This document shows positions 25,300-37,612 of a stretch of 64,000 nucleotides of DNA, in pieces (within the stretch, counting starts at the first letter, position 1; each line of letters begins with the position of its first letter). Both the position numbers and the translations under genes were made by a program. Under the pieces are notes generated by a model. It was not told the DNA's origin. It worked only from the letters and a program-made list of their open reading frames with translations, and did no database searches. The stretch lies in contig JAUFSD010000016.1 in the NCBI GenBank assembly GCA_033030425.1, positions 1,178,001 to 1,242,000 of the forward strand, in the 5' to 3' direction. The stretch comes from Verpa conica. Its lineage: Eukaryota; Ascomycota; Pezizomycetes; Pezizales; Morchellaceae.

Positions 25300-25744
25300 T
25301 TTGATTATCGTGTTTGTCGAATTCCTCGCTGACTTTTGGGGCGATAGCGGGGTGTTGATACTGGGAGGTGGGGGTGTGTTTGTGTTACGATAACGATAGC
25401 GGGAAGTTCCGTACTTGGACCACTATAAATAGCCTCGGTAACAAGATACATTCCTCACGGTTTGCCGCAGAGCCTCAAACGCACTGTCTTCTCGGAACTA
25501 GTCATATAATGAAAGTATCTGAGTTTGTAAGGTATATACACAAAGCTAGAGAACTCTAGATAGCCATATCTTGATTTATTTTGTTCTTCGGAGAAGAGAG
25601 TACATGGCCTTGTACCACCTTCCATGGAGGGGGTAAATATACATAGGCTTGGCACAATCAACGTCAGCCCAACATTTTCTTCCCACAAAAGCTAACTAGC
25701 CTTCCAGTGGTCAACGAATCTAATGATCAGTCCCTGTTTTTTAA

Positions 25745-27199
25745 ATGCCTAAACTTCGTTGGCACTCAATACCCAAGATATTATGCTCAGAAGCAGGCCT
25801 CAGCCATGAGGATCTCGTCGTCCTCAAAAAGGCTATCAGAAAATTCCTTGAAAGCCCAGAACACCAGGTCGGGCTGCAGAGCTATCGGGTGAACGAACAG
25901 GCCTGGAGTGAGTGGCTTGGTCGGGTTATTGACGGCCGGATTATTGAGCACTTTTGGGGAGCTGATAAAGGGAGAAAATGGGATGTCACGAAGGATCGAG
26001 ATATGTACGTCCCAACTACTACAATTTAATCAAGCCGCTAATTTTATGTATTTAGCATAGGAAAGTTTGTGGAGAGGGTTGTGAAAAAGGTAGTGCATGA
26101 GATGCGTGCGAGACTCAGGAAGAAAGCTCGGCGGCTGAACGATCAGCAATTAGAGAAGCACAAGGGTAAAGATAGCATTACCGTTAAGCAAAGCGCAAAA
26201 GAGAAATATATCGCAAATCCCGATCAGAGTAACGCCATAGAAGATGAAGAAATTATGGAGTTGGTCCCCTCTACACGTCTCTCAATCAATAATATAGCGC
26301 GCAATTATACCTTCCTTCTATCAACGTATGCAACGCATTTCGACAAGTCCGAATGGTTTCTGCTTTATCGATTTATCTCCGCCAGATTGATAGAGCCGGA
26401 GAATCACATCGGACTTTGGGAGTTTAGCAAAAATAAAGAAGGCTGGGAACGCTGGTTTGACAGCTTTCTTGCTATTGTAGTTGAAAAAGACTACTGGAAA
26501 GGGGAGAAACAAAGAATCTGGACCCTAACCTCTGATAATCCAGAGTAAGTCTACCTAGTACTAGTAACTCCCTGTTTGTACCGAAGGCTAACCACAATCA
26601 TAAGTATCCTGAGATGGATCATGATGAACATAGTTATTAAGGCGGCGTCTTTCGCAAGGAAGCGGCTCAATAAAGGACTGCCAGTCTGGGAATTACAGCA
26701 CAGGACGGATAGTAACTCAGATCAGAGCTCAAATAGTGGCAATGATGCTAGTGACTCGGATTCGGGATTAACCTCGTTAACACTGGGGAAAGAAAAGATA
26801 CTACATACCGATGACGATGATACGATCTTGAGGAATAGGTCGGCCTCCTCGGACAGGAACTTTCTGAGATTTCGGGGGTCTGAAATATCACAAACGTTCA
26901 TGACCCATATCACTACCAGGACTAGTGATAACAGCAGCGTACAGTGCGAGACAATCAAGCTCAATACCATTATATCATTAAGCATTTTCCTTGACCTTGT
27001 TCGGGATACGCATAAAATCCAACCGAGTACGGGAATCAAGTCACTGGAAGTGGAAGTTTGTGGAAGGAAAATTGACATCGACCTTTATGACCCCGAGGCA
27101 GAGTGGAGTTGGGGATTAGTACTAGGGATTTTAAATTATAGCGGCATTGAGGATGGAGAGGTAGCTTATGTTGCAGTCCATGTTGAATTATACAATTGA
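25745..27199 (+). CDS. Protein with an internally duplicated domain, three exons, 447 aa
   Basis: Exons at 25745-26004, 26056-26544 and 26605-27199. Introns are 51 bp (GTACGT...TTTAG) and 60 bp (GTAAGT...ATAAG), both phase 2, and the frame is kept throughout. I do not recognise the family. Residues about 21-86 and 184-250 are copies of one domain. Each has L..PE...GL, six to eight residues later N...W..W, then W......W..T.D. Each copy ends at an intron and is followed by a helix (KKVVHEMRARLRK after copy 1, KAASFARKRLNKG after copy 2). Between the copies lies a Lys-rich linker. The last 170 residues contain a Ser/Asp-rich disordered part and a folded end (KIDIDLYDPEAEWSW). No signal peptide. 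Role unknown; repeated Trp-rich helical units suggest binding. Confidence 0.7.
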
Positions 27200-28979
27200 T
27201 ATCATGTATTTTATTACAATTTATGTATTATTAGGTATATTTAGAGAAAAATCAATATCGCTTCCTCGATTTAAAGAGACTTCTAAGAGTCAGGAATTTA
27301 TTCAGGGCATTAAAAGCATGTAATTTCAATAAACGAGATTTTATATGGGTTAGGGTTATGTACACACTATCAGAGTATCCTTACCGATTCGTATAAATAA
27401 AAGGCTCCCGCACCTCTCTAGATCTATAGCAACCTGAACCTAAAGCCAACATTTATAGGCAAACTCCTTTTACCCCTAAGAAGCGTGTCAGGGTAGGGGT
27501 TGAATCTTGGCTCTATGTACAGTCTTCATACTAGTCGTCTAATCACCCAACACCACCACTGTCGCGGCTACACTAGATCCAGGATTGGGCACTATGCTCC
27601 AACTATAAAAAAATTATACAGGGAAATGAACCTCACAAGAAGCCCCCAGAAGCAAGCATTATCAACTTCTTCCGTTCATTATCAAAATACTCTGTAGCTT
27701 TCGAGGAGGGGAAACCTTCGGGCACCGAGAGAAGGAAGCCAGACATTTACGTGAATCAACGAACCTTCCTGGCTACCATTATTCACTCCGCGCCAGGCTC
27801 CTACAGGAACCCTGTTGGATTTGAAGGCCCATTTGGCAGGAAGCCTAGCTCACTTTAATGTATATGCAGACTTGGGAGTTGGACTCCCTGTAGTAGATAG
27901 CAAGATGATAGAGCTACAAGGGCTGTGAAAGCGGAGTAAGGAATTATCAACTTTTGAGATTTGAGTTAGGCAAGGTCTAGCTAGCTGTATCTCTGGTGGA
28001 TGAAGGCTCCTCCTGTAACCACGCAAGCAGCGAACTACGAAAGAATCGACAGCAAAAACATAACCTCCAACCAATGGGTACGAAGCGGAAACATTTGAAA
28101 GGTGCTCCTCTATCGAACCTATAGTTTCATGCGACGAATAGCAGCCTGCTAGGTCATCCAATCCATTGACAGACTCGGAAGGTGCAAGTTTTACGATTCT
28201 CCCTTGAGACAGAGCCCTTGGCGAAACTTCTGAGATCACAGAAGAGAGAATTCAATGCTCTCAATCAAACGCCAAAGGACAGATGCCCCCTGAGATGATA
28301 CCGAAGTTAATATCGTTTCTCTACGTCCTAGGAAACGACTGTTGGCAGATCTAGAGAATACAGCAGAAGCTACAACACCCCACTACGTCCGTATCCCTAT
28401 AGGTTAAGCGTGTGATCGAATAATCGAGCCTTTTTATTAGCAAAATTCATTATTCTAGCACCAAAATATTTATGTCTATAGCTTTCGAAGGATTCCCTAG
28501 CTGGAAAATAAATACTCCAGGGATCTTCTGAAATATAAACCAAAGGGCAAAATTGTATGAGCACCCACCTACAATACCTAGCTTCCAAAATAGCCTATTT
28601 CCTGTGCTCTGCTCCTTCCTACACTTTTCTACTTAATTATATACGGTTTGGGGGCGTCATGACTTCCCAAAAAAAGGTATCTTTACAAACACAAACCAGC
28701 TACATATTCATTATATACAACCTACCACGCGTAATCAGTCCTCTCATTAAATACCAAAAAATTACACTAACTACAAACTCCTAAACTTTTAGATCCCAGA
28801 ACACCTATTTACAACCTACCTACGTAAAGTAAAACTCAAAGAATGTGTATACTGCTCTTGGAATCACTCAGGGAACTTAGCTTTTGCAGTTTTCACCGCT
28901 TCTTAGCCTTCTCCAAACCCCCAAACCTATCTAATAACTATTATGGCATTAGTAAGTACCACAAATCTTGTAAGATGAA
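27200..28979. other. Intergenic region
   Basis: This contains a GGGTTAGGG motif at about 27347-27356. A locally GC-richer block (about 27640-28260) has a 129-codon minus-strand frame (27850-28239) that reads MISEVSPRALSQGR and could be a small gene or gene relic. It shows no motif and no intron signals that I can support. The remainder is AT-rich. Confidence 0.4.
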
Positions 28980-30463
28980 CTATGAACGTACATCTTGTGT
29001 GGATCTTGCCCAAAGCCCCTGGTGCTGCGGATAATATGACTGATCTACTAACCCCATCCCAGGCTCAAGTGGGTGCAGTGTGAGTGGTGTGAAGATCTGG
29101 GGCCCAGAGAACCTGCTTTGGCCTTTGATGGGATTCCTCCAACGAGACCTGTTGAAAGTGTCCTGAGCGAGCCCTCCCACCACCGGAGAATGGCCTAGAA
29201 GATGCAACTGTGAGGATTGATGCCGGTCCGCCCGAGCAGGCTTCGGTGAGAGGGAGTCTGGGGTTAGGATATTAACCCCCGGCTGCTCTCTTGAGGCCCT
29301 TTTGGCTGAGGGCACTTTGGCTGGTACGTGGCGTCCTAAGGGTTGATGAATGTGCCTGGCACCTGAATCATGCTCACTTTCATCGTCTGAAATGACGATA
29401 ACCCCAGAAGTTGGATGCTCAGGTGGCTGCGGCTGAGAACTTGCTAAGCTATTCTCGCGCCCTCCATCCTGTATATCCTCGGACTCAGGGGCAGTAGCCT
29501 CGCTGATCGACACCTCAGGACCTATAGCCACTTTATTCCCTAATTCTCCTTTGCTAATTCCCGCTTCTTGGTTCAGTGCTGAGCTCTCTCCACTCTCTCT
29601 TGGCTCATCCAAGTCAACTTGCTGCTCAGCTTCCCCTTCCGCTGCTTTTCCTTCACCTTGCTTGGCCCCACTATGCCGGATACCATGTTCACTGTCCCAT
29701 TCAGGCTCTGGTCTACTTTCATCCTCATTTTCAATCCGATCAGCTGTTACTGACTGTGTAGGATATGAAAAGTCCTCATCTACGTCTTCTACATCTCCAT
29801 TACCAAGGCAAACTTGAGAGAAAGTACTCTGCCCTATTTCCTTCCTCCCAGGATTTTCCATTGGTACTTGACCACATATCCCATTGGTGGAAGTATTGTG
29901 GTTGACTTGAACATTTTCTTCGGCATCGCTAATAACCGAAATGCGGCCTCGCCTTAAATCCTTCTTCAGTACCGGCACCCCATCAGTTAAGCCTTCTTTA
30001 CCCCCCCCGGCTACCTCTTCTTGACGCCTTAACTCCCTTTCACGTTTTGGACTCGGAAACGAGGGGATTGTTTTCAATGTTTCTTTCATCCATGCTGGGA
30101 TTTTAACCGAAATCCTCCCCCGAAATCTGTCCTCTAACTCACTATTCGGTCTTCGCTTCTTTTTCTTCTTCTTCGGCTTTACCGGGGGGGCCTCTTTGAC
30201 CAAAAGTCGCTTCCGTGGTATGACCACTGGAGTTGTATAGGTCTCTTCAAGTACTGGGCCACTCTTAGTGTAGTTTCCCAAAGCACCAAAGCCTTGCTTC
30301 GACTTCGGGGTTCGTGGATTGGCCTGACGCAAACGTTTGGCCTTTTTTTGCAGTCAGGGAAATGAAATGTATCAGATGTGGAGATACTGGTATAAGAGCA
30401 TGCCTTCCATACCTTTTTTTCACTGCCAATCTCACCTATGCGTGATGAGGTAGGTTCTGCCAT
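28980..30463 (-). CDS. Low-complexity, probably nuclear protein with SUMO-interaction-like motifs, 470 aa
   Basis: Exons at 30463-30413 and 30341-28980, with a 71-bp intron (GTATGG...AAAAAAG, branch CCTGAC, phase 0). The short first exon gives MAEPTSSRIGEIGSEKK. A basic nuclear-localisation-like run (PKKKKKKRRP) lies at about residues 73-82. Two motifs of SUMO-interaction type, hydrophobic core then acidic, are visible: ISVISDAEE at about 151-159 and VIVISDDES at about 331-339. The rest is disordered and rich in Glu, Ser, Pro and Gln, with a Pro/His-rich end. No catalytic domain is seen. Such proteins are often chromatin- or SUMO-pathway partners, but that is inference. A CCCTAAA telomere-like motif lies about 80 bp upstream of the ATG. 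Confidence 0.7.
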
Positions 30464-33400
30464 TTTTGTCGCGGCTTACTTCAGCGCCGCCGTTGCTGCT
30501 CGATGGTGTCCAAACACGTTACGTAAAGCTGGGATTCACCTGAACCCTAAACCTCGCGCGCGAGAATTGTTTCTTGACTCGGTGACCCGAAAAAACAAGC
30601 TCTTTCACGGTGTGCTGATGGGAGACGGGGGTTTGAATCTGGAATGACAGAAAGGGGGCGTTGCCACAACACTTAATAGCTCGCTGCATTCCCGCAAATC
30701 GCAATGTCGCACCAATTAGATGTAGTTTAGGGCCGACCAGTGTATTTGTTCGACTCGACGACGCGTTGGCATCGACATCACCGCGATCATATGGTGAGGC
30801 CTTGTTCTGCCAGTTACCCGGGTCGCTTTCTCCGATTTGTCTCGCCGTTGGAACCAGAGCAATAAGACTTGCAGTCTCGGAGAGCTTTTCCCCTCACTAT
30901 CGGAGGAGTTCCACCACACCGGGCTTTACCGGGGGCATCTAGTAAGCCCTAATCAGAATAGAGTTATTGTTACCCAGCCACCCAAAATATGTAGGTGTAC
31001 TTACATACAAACCTAGCATCACTGCGTGGGGTATAGTTACGTAAGCATGCCCTTAGGGTTTAGGGTTCTCGCTGCAGTTACATTTACCGTATACAGCAGC
31101 AAAACAAGCCTTTGCGGTTCCTCACTGAGGTTCTTTTCTGCTCCAGTACTCATTTCACCATCTTAACCACCCATAATAATCATCACATGTACTAGCCCAG
31201 TCGAGGCATGTGATACCTATCCCCCACAACCACACGGGTCAAAAGGTTACAAGTGGTCTTTAATAACAGAGAGTAGACCTGCTTATTATACCATAAAGCT
31301 AGGGTTCATGGGGTACTCACTTTGATATACTGGCGCCCTGGTGAGCTCATGTACAGCTTATTCTTGTGCCCTAGGCTACATAACAACAACTAAATCAAAT
31401 TCCAGCACCTCACACTTTGGGCCCTGGCTCCCCAAGATGGAGACCTAGTGGCTGTAAATACCTAATCCAGGCAGAAATTCAGTCTAAATAGTCATACAGA
31501 ATCCCCTCGAGTAGTAACCATTGTCAGTGCTAATACAGAACACGCGAAATAATTAATGGAAGAGAAGACAGTGAAGAAAATATTCTTTAAGCTCCGAACT
31601 CAGGCAACTCGATTATATACCCAACCTCATTAATCTCTGCAGCCTTTTATATCATCTTTTAGCTTTGAGAGTCTTCAGCATCTTCAGCCCTCATACGCTA
31701 TTACTAGTAGAAGTAGCTAGGATAGAGCTATATAATACTTTTCAGCTACCAATTGCCGCCCCTACTAGCAGTTTCTAGAGTATTCCCAATCTCTCAGGAT
31801 TTAAAATGGGTTTTTGAGATTGTATGAGGATTCTAACCTGTTGTTTCATCTTATTAACTAAGTCACAGGGCATAACTCTCAACCAGCTCTTCAAAGAATA
31901 GAAATTTCCCTTTGAGTAGGCCCGTGGGTCAGCGACAAGCCACTATCCGACCTTATCCTTTCCAAAAAGGAGAATATTGTCTCTTAACAAAATATACTAC
32001 GCCAAAATTCATCAAGATCTATTATATTGGGCCCCAGCCACCAGTTCTTCCCATGCCTACCACGCCATCCAACATGCAGCTATCAAAATCCCATCCACTC
32101 TAGTCACATATGATAGAAGCCTTCGCTCCAGACCCAATGCTTCTTCCAGAGACTGACCAATTTATAGGCGGTGTTGTCTCTTCGAGCATTTAGTATTTTT
32201 TTTAGAAAGGCGAGAAAAGAATTAGTATATTAAAATTCTTCAGCTTATACAAAGACAAGCTGCTCTCTTACATCATCGGTAACCCCTACTACAAATATTC
32301 CCAGTATAAATTTTTACAAGGACTTCAAACGCATGGTATATACCGCATAGTTACCAAAGTCAAAGGAATACATTTTCAGTGAGGGTAGACTTGCTTAGAT
32401 AAGACACTACGTAGATGCACAGTGCTGAATAGGAACATCCAAGGCGATTATATGAGTTTCTACCGTTGAATCTAGTCAATAGATGATATCTAGTCTTACC
32501 GGTTCCTTATAAGAACTACATGTTCATAGCGGAGCATTTGGCAATACGACGGGAAACGCCTACAGAGTAAAAACCCACTTACTCCGTGAGCGTGTCAAAA
32601 GGTCTCCCACTACTCTAGTGGCATAACATACTCGTTTCTTAAAAACTGACCAGCGAACCTTTTTCTAGCCTCTCTCTTCTAACCTATTACTGTGGGATAT
32701 CTGGCGCTTTTTTACCATAAACCTCTGTATTCGGGTTTTTAAATATTTTAGTGGTTTTGTTTCACGGGAACAACCGGAGCCTACTCCCATCTCCACATGA
32801 GAACCGACAGATTCTATTCAAACATCGCTTCCTCTAATTCTATTTCTATTATACCCTTTCACGTTTCAGGTCAATCGAACAATCAGACTGTTCCTACTTG
32901 CTAGAAAAACCAAGGATCATGCAATATGACTCGTATTCGGATCCTAACCTGACTTTCTGTGTTCTTTTATTATTATGTTTTCTTCAATGGTTTTCTATGT
33001 TGATTACGTACATTTCTTTCTTCATGATTATCAATCACCCTGTCTTGATTGGCTAAAAAAATAGAGCCACCCTGAATCTTTAGGAGATAATGATATTTCC
33101 TAGCCGCAAATAGAATTGAGACGGTTCCATACCCCAGCCTACCGTCAAAACTTCAAGGTTGTAAACCTCCATGATCATAGCTCGGGAGAATAGCCATTGA
33201 CGTCCATTTATTACCTATCTATTCCTATTCATCTTATCGAGAGACCCAGAACTATAGTCGCCTTTGCTTTTAGTTCGCTTACCCGCATTTATATTCTATT
33301 AATATCGTTAACCGCAATCTCGCGGCTGGTATACACCAACATTCCTCCTCTTCCTCTCGAGTAGTGCACCGGATAATAAATATTAATATAAACTGGTCAG

Positions 33401-33554
33401 TTAGTCCTCTGATGAATTTCCTTAATGCTGCTAACCACCAATTTCCTGGCATTCCAGCCAAACGTGTCTTTATCATAATTCTAGCATTTACGACACCATC
33501 TTCAATACCACCTAAGAGTATACATAATTTCCACATAACTTTCCTACACAAAAA
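30464..33554. other. Intergenic region, possible retroelement trace
   Basis: The first 480 bp are GC-richer, include the upstream region of the 30463 gene, and carry overlapping short frames on both strands with no motif. A telomere-like run (TTAGGGTTTAGGG) lies near 31053-31065. At 31912-32103 a 63-codon frame reads FQKGEYCLL, then TTPKFIKIYYIGP. This loosely resembles the end of a Ty3/Gypsy integrase but is too short to call. The rest is AT-rich. Confidence 0.35.
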
Positions 33555-34650
33555 ATGGTAATGAAGCGATTCCTAGAAGAGTGATTCCCTTTTCTAATTT
33601 AGATAATAGGTGATATCTGAAGCGCAATTGAGACAACACATGGTTTCTTTTTATGGTCACAACCCGGAGTGGGACAACGTTCCATTGAGAGATTTACACT
33701 TCATTTCCAAGGAGAGGTTTCAGCACTTGCTCAACGGTTTCGCCGGAAGAGCACCTATTGACAACAATCGAAAAGATACGAGCAAGCCCCTGCTTGCCCC
33801 TCCTCCGGTTCCCATCCCTCGGTCTCCAGCGGTGAGACCCAGCGGAAATATCACAAGTCTTATGCTTCGGTCATCGATTTCAGGACCTTCAAAATATACC
33901 GATGGATCGAGCACTGATGACACCCGGCCTAGACTTGATGGTGCCTGTAGCCCTGAGTATGGCCCCCATAAACATTTCTTTGACCAAGACACCCCACAAC
34001 ATATACAATATCATGCAATCGAGCAGATGGTCGCTGGCTCTATGGTCTCCCCTAGAAGCCTCTATATTTGTTTCAAGAGAAACCCACCAAAGATTGACAG
34101 CTTCTTCAGCGATATCGCTCCAGCCAGGGTTGATAGCCTATTTTGGGACCTCAAATTCTCAGGTAATGCCTACGGGTTTATCAATTTTCTACTCGCCTCA
34201 GATGCAGACGCATTTTTGTCCTACTTCAACACTCAGAAAGCATTCCACTCGTGGTTCCATGTTGAGTTAAGCACCAGGATCATCCCTATCCAGCGTTCAA
34301 TTGCCGAAGCATCTATCACGAATGGTGCTACAAGAATACTACGCGTCAATAATGTCCCACTCAACTTCACAGCTGCCCGTATTTGGAACATCAATGCCAG
34401 TCCCGCCTGTGGTTTCCGTTTCGTACAGCTCATCCGACAGGACGAGAAATCTATCGATTATGGCTTGGAGTTCAATAGTATCAGTAATTCTATCAATGCA
34501 CGCAGGAGGTTATCGGCACATCCGTTATTAACACGTTGCGGATTTGTTTGGATGGAGAATAAACCAGATCGTGCGATTGCTGCTTTTACAAGCCAAAATA
34601 TCAGATTGAGCATCGAGATAAATGAGCCTTCCACCGCCATTCTCCGCTAA
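33555..34650 (+). CDS. Divergent RRM-like protein, about 347 aa
   Basis: The main frame is 33610-34650. The proposed start is the ATG at 33555, with a start-codon exon (33555-33557) and a 52-bp intron (GTAATG...AATAG) that joins ATG directly to VISEAQLRQHM. If this is wrong, the ATG at 33640 (MVSFYGHNPEW) is the start. Two regions have the strand-helix-strand pattern of RNA-recognition motifs. The first, residues about 150-215, has SLYICFKRNPPKIDSFF and GNAYGFINFLLASDADAFL in RNP2-like and RNP1-like places. The second, about 240-325, has TRILRVNNVPLNFTAARIW. The aromatic RNP residues are only partly kept, so RNA binding is inference. The N-terminal part is Pro/Ser-rich linker. It lies 440 bp upstream of the amidoligase, same strand. 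Confidence 0.55.
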
Positions 34651-35092
34651 AATGTATCAAAACAGAGGGTTGCTTGATAATGGGAAGCAGCTCTGTTTGT
34701 CTATTTATATCCTCTGGTTTACATTGCATTTTCGTTATTCGACTCTAGTTCAGGGGAGTATACAGTTTAAAATATGTAAATTTAATAATAAAAGTTATGT
34801 TTTGCGATTAATCGAATTATCATCTAGCATTATTGCGATGGACTCTCGGTATTTAAAATATTATATTTATTCATAAAGTTCTGTAGCGCTCCAAACGCAA
34901 GGTCCCTCGCCTAAATCACAATCATAAATTATCACCCGGGCACTTTACCGATGACACACACACACCCACACATAACCTACATTGTACTATAATCTCACAT
35001 CTTTAACCTTCAACGCAGAATCATAGGAGGATCCAGTCACCTACGAAGTCACCATCAATTTATTAGCCCACCCCCCTACTGCTGTGATAAGG
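34651..35092. other. Spacer between the RRM-like and amidoligase genes
   Basis: AT-rich 3' flank of the upstream gene, then a CA-rich patch (about 34953-34976) in the amidoligase promoter region. No TATA box is clear. Confidence 0.4.
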
Positions 35093-36653
35093 ATGTGGAG
35101 TAAGTCCCTGAATCGTTCAAACACAAAGAATCCCCCCTAGTTTCATGATAGCAGCACCTAGCCAGAAACAGTGCTGAGAATATTTAGCTAGCAGGACTAA
35201 GTCTCAGCAAGAGTCTCGTAGCATCTTTCAGCAAGCTGCAAACGGAGATCCCCAGATTCTACATACAAGCCAGGATAAGCATTCTGATCCAGAAAAACGG
35301 GCACCTGTAACGGTCTCTCAGTACTTGCAGGAAGGGGGAAACAGGGCTTCGGATGATATCCCCCCAGAACTAGCCTCCTCCCGTGGTAATGAGCTGTCTA
35401 GACAAAATCCTCCTATCACCAAGGGAGATGATATGGAGATGACATCAGCCGGTACCATACCCAGCACAGCTACATCGTATCTCAATAACCCCGAAAATTC
35501 AAGCTATCTGCCAAAGCCCGTAGACAAAAACGAAATCACTATTGGGGTCGAACTAGAAGCAGTTATCAATGACCTTTGTCTACAGGATGCGTCCCAGATA
35601 TACAAGCTTGTTGCGGATGCCTTGAAACCTCTTGCGGAACGCATGAATACATGTGTGCTTTTTGATTCACTTAATAGCGCTCGGAGGTTTCCCGATACAC
35701 ACGAAACATTTCAAGTTCATGGTGACGCCAGCATATTTACAGAGGAAGTATATCCTACTGAGCATCAAGACTCTAATGCCTTCGGGGTTATCATTGACAA
35801 GGAACAGAGGACTACTGAAGGTGTTGAAATTGTTACTCCTATACTAATTTTATCCCGCTGGATTTGGGTAGTCCCGGAGATGATGCGAATTATTGATAGT
35901 TCGTTCAATGTTTCTTTCAACAGCACTACGGGCCTGCATGTTCACATTGGCATTGGCCGCCAGTACAGCCTACAGGACCTGAAGCGCATAGCGAAGGCTA
36001 TAGTGTTATTTGAGAGACATATGGATAAATTTCATCCGGCTGATCGCAACCCTTTCCCGAGAGAACAAAATATTCATATCATCCCCTGTCGCGACGGTCG
36101 GTTACTTCGGGGGTTGAGTAACCTTGAGATGATGCAAGAGCTTGAAAAGGCACAGAATATTGACGAGCTTCTTTCCACAATCAACCCTACACCAGATCCC
36201 AGGTCGATTCAAAGAGGGAGAGGTTACTACAAAGGATACCGGTATAACCTTTCGAGCGTCAACAAATTTGGTACTGTCGAGTTCAGACAGGCAGCTGGCA
36301 CTATCGACGGGAAGAAAACCGTGGACTGGATCAGTAGGGTGATTAAATTTGTCATGAGCGCTGTCTCGACTACTGACAAGACATTTGAGTACTGGGGTAT
36401 AAACGGAGTTAGAAATAAAGACACCTACTGCCAATTTGGGGTTCCGCCACCAAATTCTCTCAAAAATAGTCGATGGAGACAGATAAACAACCACAGATCC
36501 GTGTCAGTTTTCAGTATCTATAATAAGAAGAAACTCAGTTCTAGAAGCAGCCTGAAGAATTCTGCTGAGGCATCTAATAAGGGTAGAAGTGCCCAGAAGG
36601 AGAAAAGACGTGCGCATAAACATGCAGCTAAAGCGGCGGTTATGAAACCCTAG
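35093..36653 (+). CDS. Amidoligase-family protein, two exons, 490 aa
   Basis: Exons at 35093-35099 (seven bases) and 35188-36653. The 88-bp intron (GTAAGT...ATTTAG, phase 1) joins ATG TGG A to CT and opens the long frame, which otherwise lacks an ATG until well inside. The protein matches the fungal amidoligase (Amidoligase_2) family of the carboxylate-amine ligase/glutamine-synthetase-like superfamily, which forms amide or peptide bonds using ATP. Visible motifs: IGVELEAV (about residues 121-128), VHGDASI (about 179-185), EGVEIVTPIL (about 213-222), GLHVHIGI (about 251-258) and KFGTVEFRQAAGTIDGKK near the end of the domain. The acidic and His residues expected at the metal/ATP site (E in VELE, E in VEIVTP, H in HVHIG) are present. 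The C-terminal 60 residues are Lys/Arg-rich. The substrate is unknown. Confidence 0.85.
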
Positions 36654-37612
36654 AAGACTTGTGACTCTTGTAGAAGTATATTACTGTCATCAAGATTACC
36701 TCCGGTACTCATTAACCTACCCATCACGATAATCTCGTCTGTCTAAATAGAGCACTCAATATCCAAAATCTGTTCTTTTTATAGTTATGCGAAGACGCAA
36801 GTAATAGGAACTACTATAGTCAGTCAAAAACTAGGGCCTGTAAGCAAAGCTTCAGTATACAGTAACATAAATGACATACCCACATGTTATGCCAAAAAAG
36901 CCTAATCTCATTTATTGATAGTCAAAATTATCCTTAAATATAGCTCCAAGAACGTGTCCGCGACATGGATTCTAAAGGGTCGAGTGACCTCGCATGATCA
37001 TATCCTATGAACTACGTTTCAGATTTTCAAGAGTTATAGAGGCATCTACTCATCAGCAGCTCCAACCCCCAAGACAGATGCGATCGAAATATGTTAGGCA
37101 GCGATAACAGACAGACCTTAATATCCTCAGGAACTACAACGCGGGAAACGATCTGGCCCTTTCCATTAAATCACCCCCTCTCCTACTAGTAATAATTATA
37201 TTTTCCTGGGTTCATGGCCCTAGAAAGTCCCATTGAATCAAAATGAGCTTCTGTCCTCCCTGCATGAGAAGAGTGGAAATCTGGAGTGCCCCTGCGCTTA
37301 CGACAGCCAGAAGATATTGGGAACATCCATTATGCTGAGAAATTCTCTTAGAGAGTTGTGAGTATTAAGGTCGGAGGTATGATACCCTTATGTTCTTTAT
37401 GATAATACATATCTTGAATATCCATGACTCACCCTACAAAAGTTCTGTGATCATGAATCTTGAATAATTGCAATAGTATTTCTTGCATAAACTTAAACAT
37501 ACATATAAAGTAGTACTACGACTCCAATGTTGCTAAGTATTACTACAAGAAGGCCACTACATCCGTGACTTCAGTACCAGGGTCTCAACACTTCCGCCAC
37601 ACAGCTACAACG
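36654..37612. other. Spacer downstream of the amidoligase
   Basis: AT-rich 3' flank and promoter of the next small gene. No supported feature. Confidence 0.4.

Noticed and set aside
27850..28239. 129-codon minus-strand frame as a gene
   Set aside because: No motif, no splice sites and overlapping alternatives; noted in the spacer entry only.
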